Positions 36,701-48,700 of a stretch of DNA of 64,000 nucleotides are shown here, one piece after another. Positions within the stretch are counted from its first letter, which is position 1. Each line of letters opens with the position of its first letter. The notes below the pieces were generated by a model. That model searched no databases. It saw only the letters and a list, made by a program, of their open reading frames with translations, and was not told the DNA's origin. This stretch comes from Luscinia megarhynchos (lineage: Eukaryota > Chordata > Aves > Passeriformes > Turdidae), in contig CM067564.1 of the NCBI GenBank assembly GCA_034336665.1, positions 42,360,975 to 42,424,974 on the forward strand, written 5' to 3'. Made by a program: the position numbers and the translations under genes.

Positions 36701-39700
36701 GGGCAGGGGCGTGTGCGGGCTCAGCGGGTACTCCCGCAGCAGCCGCTCCTCGTCCAGGAATTTGCCGGCGCGGCCGTTGAAGGCCGGCTGGAAGAGGCCG
36801 TAGTTGAGCACATCCTTCAGGCTGTGGTTCAGCGTGCACAGGACGCGCTGCTTGGACACCCACACGGGCACGTCGGGGTTCAGCCGCAGACACTTCTGGG
36901 GAGGCGGGAAAAATGGGGAATTAAAAATTAAGAACGAAAAAAAAAAAAAAATTGGATGTTACCGCTGTGAGTTCCGAAGGGAAATGCCTACAGAAATTGG
37001 GACAAAATGGGAATCCACTGAGCACGGGGTAAAAGAGGGATTTGGGGTTTGGGGGTTGAAGAATTCCAGAGTTTTCCCTCATTTTCTAAAATTAAAAACA
37101 AAACAAAAAAAATTGGATATTCCCACTGTGAATTCCAAAGAGAAATCCATACAGAAATGGGGACAAAATGGGAATCCACTGAGCACGGGGTAAAAGAAGG
37201 ATTTGGGGTTTGGGGGTTGAATAATTCCAGAGGTTTCCCTCATTTTCTTAAATTAAAAATTTAAAAAAAATTTGGATATTCCCACTGTGAATTCCAAAGG
37301 AAACTGAGGAAGAAAACGAGAATTCACCACGGTGTTCTTTGGGGATGGGGGAAAAAAAGGAGTTGGGGTTTGGGGGTTGAGAGTTGTGGGAAATGAGGAA
37401 TTCCCGATTTTTTTATGGATTAATTTTAAAAATAAGCTAAAAAATGGGATGTTCCCACTGTGAATTTCAGAGGGAAATCCACAGAGAAACAGAAGGACAA
37501 AATGGGAAATTTTTGGGACAAAAATTTTTGGGACAAAATTCCCCCCCATGGCAGGGAATGTGGGAAAAAGAGAGAGGGAGGGAGGGATGGGATTTGGGAT
37601 TTTGTGGGATTCGAGGACAGTCAAAATTACAAAAATGAGCAATTCCAAGTTTTGAATTTTAGAACAAATAATATCCCAAATCCTCTGGATATTCCCATGT
37701 GGATTCCTCCCCGTGGGAGGAAAAGGCGACGCCGAGTTGGGATTAAGGGGTTCATTCCCAATCCCCTCAATCCCAGGAAAAATTCCCGATTTTTGGTCGG
37801 CAAAGCAAATGCCCACCCCTGCCCTGTGCTCTTCCCAGTTTTCCCAGGTTTTCCCAGGTTTTCCCAGATTTTCCCAGATTTTCCCAGGTTTTCCCAGATT
37901 TTTCCCAGATTTTCCCAGGTTTTCCCAGGTTTTTCCAGGTTTTCCCAGGTTTTCCCAGGTTTTCCCAGGTTTTCCCAGGTTCTCCCAGATTTTCCCAGAT
38001 TTTCCCAGGTTTTCCCAGGTTTTCCCAGGTTTTCCCTGCTCTGCTCATCCCACTGCTCCATGATCCCACCCATCCTTGTCATTCCCACTTTTCCATGGAA
38101 AATGTCAGGAGATGTCATGGATTGCACAACATTCCGGGCTGGACGTTGGATTGACAACGATCCAACCCCACATTCCCAAATTTCCAGCAGCAATTCCAGC
38201 AGCACCAATGGATCTGGAGCTCCTGAGGAGGACACAGGATCAGCGACTGCATTTAACGCCTGGATTTCCTGGAATTCCTGGAATTCTGGGATTGTTGAGG
38301 TTGGAAAAGAATTCCAAGGTCGCCAATCCAAGCTTGGCCTGATCCCCATCCCAGAGCTCTGAGTTCATCCAGGAATTCCTTGGGAATGGGAACACGAAGG
38401 AACCCAATCCTACAAAACCACAACGGAGGCAAAATTCCCAAAATTGCTCCAGCTCATTCCTTACTGGAGAAATTCCAAAAGCAGGGAGAGCTCCGTTAAT
38501 CCCTAAAAACCAGGAACAGTGAAGGACAACCAGGATTCCCGGGAATTCATCCATGGAGGGATGGGAATCCGCGATTGGGGTTGGAATTTGGGCTGCTCCA
38601 AATTCTGCTGTGGGGCTCTGGTGATCCCGAATTCCGGGAAAAAACAATTCCAGGAAAAAAAGGGAATGAAAGAAGGGAAAGGTGATCAGAGGTTCCAGAT
38701 AGAGGATGATGGATCCGTGTCCATCCCTGAGGAATTGCAACGCTCCAGGCACGGATCCAGACATGGCTCCTCCTAAAACTGGGATTAAATTCCAGCCCCA
38801 ATCCAGGCCCAGGGAACAATCCCCAGCTTTCCTCCAAGGATTTTCTTGGGATTTATCCCAGAATCCTGGTTTTCTTCCCGATTCCTCCTTCCAAGCCATT
38901 CCTGCAGCATTGCCATTCCCACAGGGTGGGAAATCCCATGGGATTCTCCTGGGCTGGTGGAGCCACAGGATTGGGAATGTCCATGAGAATTCCCAGCTGA
39001 ATCTCCCAAATCCCAATTTGGGCCAGGCTGGATGTCACCATTCCCACCATTCCCATCATTTCTGACCACGATCAGTTGGGATTTTCAGATTTCCAAGGAA
39101 AAGCAATTCTGGAGGAGAGGAGGAATCCCTGGGAATTTTCCACCCTCCAAAGTGGGACAGGTTTGTAGGAGAAAAAAAAAAAGCAGGAATTTCGGGGCTT
39201 AGATCATCTCCTGAGGAAAATTCTGGCCCTGCCGTTCCCAGAATTTAATTCCATGCTGGGAAAAGAAAAAAACAACCGGGATAAGGGTGGGAGGGAGGAT
39301 CCAGGAAGCACCTGGAGCTCCAGCAGTTCTTGGAGCCAGAAAAACAAAGGATTTGGGATTTTCCAGTGAATCAGGGGCTGATCCGTCGGGAAGGGCGTTG
39401 GGTGTTGTGTCATCCCACAAAACCCAACCCTGAAATCCCATCCGGTGATTCACGGGTTGGAATCCCACCCAAAAAATCAGGGAATTCCGACCTTTTCGCA
39501 GCCCTGGCAGCCCCGACCATCCCAGTATTCCCAAAGGCTCCAAAACCTTGGAATGTTTCCAAGGAATTCTCTCCCCCCATCCCGCCCAGCGCTTCCCATG
39601 GGATCTGCTCCGTCAAGTTTTCTGGGATAAAGGTTCTCTGCTTGGAAATTAGAGAATTCCAAGCACAGCTCTAAAATTCCAGGAAAAGCCATCCACCCCT

Positions 39701-42700
39701 GGCAGCTCCTGATCCAATGGATTGGGGCTGGAATTTTCCCTTGGGAAGCAGCACCAGTGAGGCCCCTGCCTCGCTTTTCCAGGACTTTTCCAGGATTTTT
39801 CCAGGATTTTTCCCGATCCATCCAGGAACAACAGTTATCTGCTTTTCCACAGAATTTGCTCCCTGCTTCCCACCCAGGATTCCCACAGGATTTGTTCCAT
39901 CACTTTTCCAGGATAAAGGTTCCCCTCAGACTCCCGTTTTTCCCATCCTGAATCACACCAGGAAAACTGTCTGGAATTCCAAGGAAACGCCAAAATTCCC
40001 TGGAAAAGCCATCCTAGGCACCTCCTGATCCATCTGATCGAGGCTGGAATTTTCCCTGGGAAGTAGCACCAGCATGGCCCTTGCCTCACTTTTCCAGGAT
40101 TTTTCTGGGATTTTTCCAGGATTTTTCCCAGATTTTTCCAGGATTTTTCCCACTGGATCCAGTGGCTTTGCCCCCACATCTCCTTCTTCCCAAAATTCCT
40201 TCCCGAATTTTGAACGCCTTCCCCTTGGGATGTTCTCCCTCCTTCCCTCGGCTCTTTCCCCAAAAACCCCACAGCTCGTCCTCAGGATTTTTTTTTCCCA
40301 TTCCAATCTCCTTCCCTTCCCCTTGGAGCTGCTCCAGCCCTTCCAGAAATTCTTGGAATTCAGCTCCAGCGGGAGCCTCTGGAAGTGGCCGCCCCGGAAC
40401 TTTCAATCAAATCCAAATAAATCCTGGAATTTCTTGGAATTCTGATCAACCCCATCCTTTCTATCCAATCCTATCCAAGATTCCAAACCCACTTGGCTGC
40501 TGCATTCCCAGGAAAATCCAATGGTTAAATCTCCCTGGGAATTCTTTCCGAGCCGCCGGATTTCCCGGTTTTTCATGGAAAATCCCGGATCCGTTCGTTG
40601 TCCTTCAAGTGTTGCAGCTCCTTCCCAAAAATCCCTTTTCCCTATGGAATAACTCCTTGGAATTACACCATTCCTCCCTCCTCATCCTCTCCATTCCTCC
40701 AATCCTCCTGGCAGGAATTCCCGACTGGAATTTGTTGGAAACTCCAGCACTCACCGGCTGCTCCATCCTGGAGCGAAAATTCCCAACTTTTCCCACCGGC
40801 TGCTCCATCTTTTCCTTGTTCTCCCTCTGTGTCCCCCTAGATGTTCCAAGGGGATGAAACCCCATGGATTTATCCCTGTTTTCCATGGATGGAGTATCCC
40901 TGTTTTCCATGGCTTTCCTCTGGAAGTGGCCGCTCCGGAGGTTTGAATTCCAAGCCAAAGAAATCCCGGGAATGTTGATAAATTTATCCAACCACTCCCC
41001 TCCGGATCAATCCTGCAGGGATTGGTCCAACGCATCCAGGGGCCGTTCCCAGGAAATTCCAACCTCCAGCTCCACACTCAGATCCCCAGGAAAAATTGGG
41101 AATTCTGAGCTGGGAAATAAAGGGAATAAGAGGGGAAATTTTCCCTTCCATTCGAGTTTTATCCGGTTAAAATTGGGATTTTTTTTTTCTTCTGTTAATT
41201 CCGAATGTAAATCCTGCTCATTCTTTTGGATCCCTGTGGAATTTTTTCTCTCCCGCTTCCCACAAAAAAACAAGGATCTGATTATTTAGGATGTGACAGC
41301 ACCAAAAAAAAAGTCGGCAAAACACAAAACTGGCCAAGGAAAAACAAGGATTTGATGCATCTGTGCAAAAAAAAATATCTGGAAAATGAGGATTACAAAC
41401 AGTGTGGATGGAAATCCCAACTTTTTTGATGGAATAATGGGAATAAACCGAGAAAGCTGAATAATAAATTACGGGATTTTTGTTGAATGCAAAATCAAAT
41501 TGGGATTTGAATCCAACGGAATTCCAAAGGGGATTTAATAGGAAGGGAGGGTAAAGGAGGAATTGGGGAGGAAGGATAAATTAATAAAGCATTAATTAGT
41601 AAATAATTGATTTACTGTTAACAAATAGAAGTGGGCTTGAACAATTCTGAATTTTTGATTTTTTAGGGAATTTTTATCCAGCTCCAGGCTTGGATCACCC
41701 CAGATCCCCATTGGAATTTGAGGCTCTTTAAGGACTTTTCCCACCCAAACCATTCCTGAATTCCTGATAAAACCTCCCACAAATCTTTTTCCAAGGGAAA
41801 AAATATTCCCAAGGGTGAGCCCATTCCGGAGCTCGTTTCTTTTCGGGCTCATTGCTCTGTTAAAAAAAAAAAAAAAAAGATTAAAAAGAAACGGGATTTC
41901 CATTGATCCCCGATGGGAGCAGGGCAGAGGATTTGATTGGTTAATTAATCAACCATATTTAATTAATTAATCAATGACCCGTGAATGTCGGGATAAAGAT
42001 CCAGGACAAAAGCGGCTCTGGAATGTTTGATTCCAACGAGGATCATCTGGAAAAATGAGGTTTAAAACCTCGGCTGAAGGAATCTTTCCATGGAAAAGCA
42101 AAATTCTTGGAACCTGGGAAGGGATTAATTAATCCGGTTTTGGGTGGTTTGAATTAATTAATTAAATTTTTCATGGATATCCCTCATGGAAAAAAATGGA
42201 AAAGGGATAACAAAAGAAAAAATGTAAGAATGAGGTGGGATGTGATCTGGGATAAAGCAAAGAAATCAAAAATCAGGGAGAATTCACCAAAAAAGCTGGA
42301 GTTTGAAATAAGCAGGATATGAAATCCCGGAGCAGATCCCACAGGGAATTATTCCATTAAATATTCCCGGGAAATCAGAGGAGACTCAGCAAAAATTCCT
42401 CGGGGATTTGTCAAAATTCCCACAAACTCCAGCTCGGCCGAGGAGGGAAAATTTGGCCTGGGAATGGCTTCCATGAAGCAGCAAATTCCAAAAGGATTTC
42501 CCGGGAATAGCAGGGGGTGGGGGAGGAAAAGGAGGAAAAAAAAGGAAATTCATGGAAAAGGGGAGTGGAATGAGCCTGATCCAGCTCCAGCTCAGTTTCC
42601 TTGGAGAAATCCTGCAATTAATCCCATTAAAAAGTGGGAGAAACTACAGAGATTCCAGCAGCTGGGAATGCCTGTGGTGGTCTTGGAGAGTCCCAGAATT

Positions 42701-45700
42701 CTGAGATCACGGAAATTGGGAAAGAATTCCGAGGTCACCCATCCAAGATGGGCTCGATCCCCACCAGAGCCGTGGGTGGAATTCCAAGAATTCCTTGGAT
42801 TCCTCCAGCGATGGCGACTCCAAACCTCCCCGGGCAGCTCCTGCCGAGGCCTGAGTGCCTTTTCCATGGAAAAATGATCCCAAAAATCCCAGCAGAGCTC
42901 CCCTGGAGCTTCCTTGGCTCCAGGCTGAGCCCCTTCCCAAATCCCTCCAGAGTTTTCCAGCTCCATTCCCTTCCCTGGCCACGCTCCAGCCCCTCCTTAT
43001 CCCAAAGATCCAAAACTTCCCATGGAAAGTGCAAAACCTTCTCCTGGAGCTTCTTTCTCCGGATCCCAACCATTCCATAATTCCTTAATTCCAGCCCCTT
43101 TTCCATGGTTTCCTAACGGGACAATCTGGCCACGGAATTCCGGCCTTTTCTTCCCCCTTTTGCATCCATGGCATTTCCAGACCCAACCCTTTGGCATTCC
43201 TAAAATTTGACAATTCCCACTCTCCTCTGGGAATCCCATCTGCATCCCAAGGGAATGAGGGGCGTCCCACTGGTCCCTCCGGAATTTTCCAGCCCTTTCC
43301 CAAATCCCTCTGGAGTTTTCCAGCCGTTCCCAAATATCTCTGGAATTTTCCAGCCCTTTCCCAGCTCCAGGTTATTCCTGGCAGGAAGGACCCAGAACCT
43401 GAGGATCCTCAGTGGGAATCAGGGCAGGAATTCCCTTCCCTTTCCAAAGGAAGCTCACAACCCTTCCAAGAGTTTCTTTTCCTTTCCCATTCCCACCATT
43501 CCAGGCAATTCCAAGAATTTCAGAACCTCCAACTCCAAGATTTTGATGGCCACAAGAAACCCTGAATTTAAGGAATTATTGGGGGAAAAAATTCCCTTTT
43601 TTTTTCCTCTTCCTGGCGGGTGCTGGAGCTCTTTGGTTGCTCACACATTCCCAAGGAATCCAGCAGATAGAATTTGGAGCCGTTATTCCCGATTTTTTTA
43701 GTGCTGAGGACTATTTCCAAGTGCTCAGTTAATTTTCTTTTCATGCCAATTTTTTCCCCTCGCCTCGAACAACTCCAAATTCCTCTTTATTAAGCACGGA
43801 ATGTGCTCTTCCCGAAAAAAAAAAAAAAATCACTGGAAAATGAAAAGATGGGATTGACATTTTCCATGAAAATTGCTTCAATGGATGCATCCGGTTCCGG
43901 CAAATCCGCTTGGGAGGAAAATAAAAAGGGAATTTTGGTGGTAAAATCTTTGAGATGTATTAAATTACAAATGCGCCGGTCACGGGCGGATTTTGCTGCC
44001 GGCGGATTTCTCCCGGATAAAACCGGGAATTGCTCGGATTCCCATCGATCCACTTTGTTTGATTGAGCTCGTGGAGGGCGACTTTGCCCCCGGGGCAATT
44101 CCCAGGATTTGGGGTTTTGTTGGGATATTCTGAGTTCTGCTGCTCGGCTCCTCTGGGGGGAATTGTTTGGGATAAATGGGATTAATTTCCATGGAATTGT
44201 TCGGATTTGGGGTGGGGAAAAGCCACTTAAATGTGGTGGAAGTGCAGCTTTCCAATGTTTCCTCTGGATCAGGGCTTGGAAAAACCAGGATGGGGCTGGA
44301 AAACCTGGGATGGGGCTGGAAAAACCAGGATGGGGCTGGAAAAACTGAGATGGGGCTGGAAAAACCAGGATGGGGCTGGAAAAACCGGGATGCAGATGGA
44401 AAAGCCGGGATGGAGATGGAAAAATCTGGATGGGGTTGGAAAAACCGGGATGGGGCTGGAAAAACCGGGATGGGCCTGGAAAAAGCGGGATGAGGGCTGG
44501 AAAAACTGGGATGGGGCTGGAAAAACTGGGATGGGAAGAACTTGGAAGGGGCTGCCCAGGGAGGTTTGGAGTCGCCATCCATGGAGGAATTCCAAGGAAT
44601 TCCTGGATGTGGCTCTCAGAACTCTGGGATTGCGATCGGGCCCAGCTTGGATTTGATTTTGGAATTCTTTTCCATGCTCAGCGATCCTGGGATTTCTGGT
44701 TAAAGCACCTGGATCCTTCCAGGGGATTTTTGGGAATCACTCTTTTGATTCCCGTTTTTTTTTTGGGAAATCACTCCTTTGATTCCCACCATTTTTTTGG
44801 GAATCACTCCTTTGATTCCCGTTTTTTTGGGAATCACTCCTTTGATTCCCGTTTTTTTGGGAATCACTCCTTTGATTCCCATTTTTTTGGGAATCACTCC
44901 TTTGATTCCTGGTTTTTTTGGGAATCACTCCTTTGATTCCCACCATTTTTTTGGGACACTCACCCTCTGCTCCATCCGGATCCTCCTTCCAGATGCTCCA
45001 AGGGCTGCCATGGGAAAAGGAGCTCCCAAAAAAAAAAAAAAAAAAAAAGAGCCACAAAAAGCCTGGAAAAATCCGCAGGCAGCAGCTGCACCTGCAGGGA
45101 TGGGGGACGGGAAAAATGGAAATGGGGAAAAGGGAAAAAAAAAAAGGGAAAGAGAGGGGGGGAAAAAAGCGGAGCAGCTGCTCCATTCACGGATCCGACG
45201 GATCTGAAAGGCGCCGCATTTCCATGGAAAAACAACGGGAAGCTCCAAGCAAAAAAGCAGCTCCCGGCCTCTTTGGAAGTGCTTTGATTCCCCCTGAAAA
45301 GGGGGAGGAAAATTCCATTGGAATTCTCGACATCCGAGGATTTTTGCCGCAGTGCAAAAAGCAGGGAAGGATGAAAAGTTTGGGAATAGTTTGGGGCCGT
45401 TCCCAACATCTCGATTTTCCATTTGCAGGAATCAAATTCTCCTGATTTTCCTTTTTTTTTTTTAACTTTTTTTAGTGTTCCCGTGGTTGAGGCAGCAGAG
45501 AACAGAGGAATTTCGGGATTGAGGTGGATTTTGGGATATAAGGACCGGGAAAACCGGGAATGGAAAATCCTTGGGATAGAGGTGGGAAATTGGTGGGAAG
45601 AGGAGCGACCCCTCATCCCTCATTTTTCCAGGTATTCCCAACCCTTGGAATCCACATTCCTTGGGATCTCCACCCCCATCCCTCCTTTTTCCAGATGTTT

Positions 45701-48700
45701 CCATCCCTTGGAATCCACATTCCTGTGGGATCCCCCCTTCTCATCCCACACTTTTCCGTGTTCTCCCATCCCTTGGAATCCACATTCCCGTGGGAATTCC
45801 CACTCTGGCATTCCAAGGATTGAGGGATCAGGGCTGGGAGCTCCCAACGTATCCTGGAAAACATCAGGAAAAACCTCTGGAATTCCAGCGGGACACTCCC
45901 GGGCCGTCCAATGCCGGGAGCTGCTCCCGGATAAATCCAACCGGGATTTTATTGGAATTCCGGCTTTTCCATGATTTAAAAGGGAGGAGGAAGCGTTGCC
46001 AGCACAAAACACGGAAAGAAAACATTTGGAAAACTCTGGAAAAATCCTCCCTGGCAGCACATCCCTGACTTTTCCAAGCTGTTCCCATAAATTCCAGCCC
46101 TGGGAATGTTGGCAGCATCCCGAGGCTGCGGGAGCCTCTCATCTCTGCCCATCCCAGTTTTTTCTGGGATGTGCCAAGATTCCTTGGAATGAGTTTTTTC
46201 CCTGCTTCCAGAGGAAAAACAGACGGAAAACCTTCGGAATCCCACCCGCTGCTGGCCACCAGAGACCCCATTCCCATGGGATGATCCCAAGCTTTGCTCC
46301 AGGATTCCAGCAGGGGAAAACTCAGCAGATTCCCAGGATTTTTCCTGGATTTGCCACGTTTTTCCTACCCGACCAGGAGGCTGCTCCCAGCAAATTTCGG
46401 GAATGAGTTTTCCGATTGGATTTGATTTAATCCATAAATTATTCCAGAGGAGCCAACCTGAGCTCGGGCGTGTTCCTGTCTCCTTAAAATCCGGCTCTGA
46501 GCTCCCAGACCCCGTGGGAGGTTTGGGATAATTTTATCCCGGGTCTCCAGCACCCTTCCCACGGAGCAGCCGGAGGCGGGAATGGCTCTTCCCGAAAAAT
46601 CCGCGGCTCCGGGATGGGACAGGGAAGCTCCAGCAGGATCCAGAGGATTTCTGCATCCTCCTTTTCCCAGGATCCCGTTCCCGGGTCAGGGTGAGGGAGG
46701 AGGGATGAGCCAGGTTCTCAAATTCCAAAGAATGGCGGGTTTGGGAATCTCAGGAGCTCAGGGTATCCAAGGAAATCCATTCCCTGTCCTACGGAAAAGC
46801 TCCAGGATCGGAAATACGTGGAGCTCCAGGCTGAGCCCAGATCCGGGATCACGGCTGGAATTCCCTGGAATCCTGCACGGGGATCAGTGGGACATTCCAT
46901 GGATTCCCTGGAAACTGCTGATCCGAAGGAATTCCCAGCTCCAGGAATTCTGGGATGGAGTCGGATCGGGGCTGGAAAACTGCTGATCCCAAAACATTCC
47001 CAGCTCCAGGCAGAGCTGTTCTGGGAAAGCCGCTGGGACGTCGGCCACGGATCCAGAGCTCCGGAGGAATCTCTGGGATGAGGAGCCAGGGCCGGATCCG
47101 GATCCAGAGGCACCTCTGGGATGTGTCCCCAGGGCCACCAGCCACAGGCTCGGTGTCCCCAGGGCCACTGACCACAGCCCGGTGTCCCCAGTGCCACCAG
47201 CCACAGGCTCAGTGTCCCCAGTGCCACCAGCCACAGCCTGGTGTCCCCTGTGCCACTGATCACAGTGACACTGTGGCTTTAACCAGCACGGTGTCCCCAC
47301 TGTCGCTGACCACAGGCTCAGTGTCCCCAGTGCCACTGACCAGCCTGGTGTCCCCAGTGCCACTGACCACAGGCTGGGTGACCCCAGTGCCACTGACCAC
47401 AGGCCCTGTGTCCCCAGTGCCACCACCCCGCTGTCCCCGTGGGGACCCCATGCCAGCCCCAAAATAGAATTTTCCTGTCCAAGAGGCTCTGACTTTCCTC
47501 AGTGCCCTCTGCTCACCCCAAGTCTGCCACCTGGCATTGTCACCTCGTCATTGTCACCTCGTCATCGTCACCTCGTCATCGTCACCTCCAGCCCCAAGAC
47601 ACCCCATTAGTGACAGCTGTTAATTAGGCTCCATTACCGCAGCCCTGCAGCTTTTCCTGCTTTTCATTCCCTACAAATCCCCCAATCCCAGGCAATTCCC
47701 GAGCTCCTGGATCCCCGTGCCCTGCTGCCCGTGGTGCCACCCTGGCCTGGTGCCACCCTGGTGGCCACTCGTGGTGGCAGCTGAGCCCCCAGCAGGCACT
47801 GCCCTCCTGGGACACTCCTGAGTTCCTTGGGGTCACTCCTGGGTCACTCCTGGGTCACTCCTGGGACACTCCTGGGTCACTCCTGGGTCACTCCCGGATT
47901 TCTAGGGGTCACTCCTGAATTTCACCTCTGGCTCCTGGGAGTCGCTCCTGGAATCTTGGGGGACACTCCTGGGCTCCTGGGGGTCACTCCTGGACATCTG
48001 GGGGTCACTCCTGGACCCTTGGGAGTCTCTACTGGACTTCTGGGGGTCACTCCTGGGGGTCACTCTGGCACATCCCACCTATGGCACTGGCGCATGACCT
48101 CCCATTCCAGTGTCCACCACCCCCACACCATTCCAGTGTCCATCATCCCCATTCCAGTGTCCACCATCCCCACACCATTCCAGTGTCCATCATCCCCACA
48201 CCATTCCAGTGTCCACCACCCCCATTCCAGTGTCCATCACCCCCACACCATTCCAGTGTCCATCACCTCCACACCATTCCAGTGTCCATCACCTCCACAC
48301 CATTCCAGTGTCCACCACCCCCACACCATTCCAGTGTCCATCACCTCCACACCATTCCAGTGTCCACCACCCCCATTCCAGTGTCCAGCGCTGGGACTGG
48401 AGCACGGGGATGGGGACACCGAGGAGTGGGGCCGTGGGGACCCGGGCCATGGGGACCCGTCCTGCCGGGCCCGTGCAGGGGAGAAGTTTTCCGGGTCCGC
48501 CCGGAGGCGGGGCGGGAAGCGGGCTGAGGGCACGGGCGGCTCGCAGCCAGTCGGTCGCGGCCTTGAACCGAGTCGCGGATCGGGTTAGAGATCGGGGACC
48601 CGGTCGGAGTGAGGATAGAGAGCGGATCTGGACCGGCCGAGGTCGCGGATCCGGGTTAAGGTCGGAACCCGGCCGGTGCGGATCCGGGTTAGGATCGGGA

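Noticed and set aside
44732..44942. Hairpin plus T-run units resembling bacterial intrinsic terminators
   Set aside because: The setting is a bird intron. Seven tandem copies point to a minisatellite.
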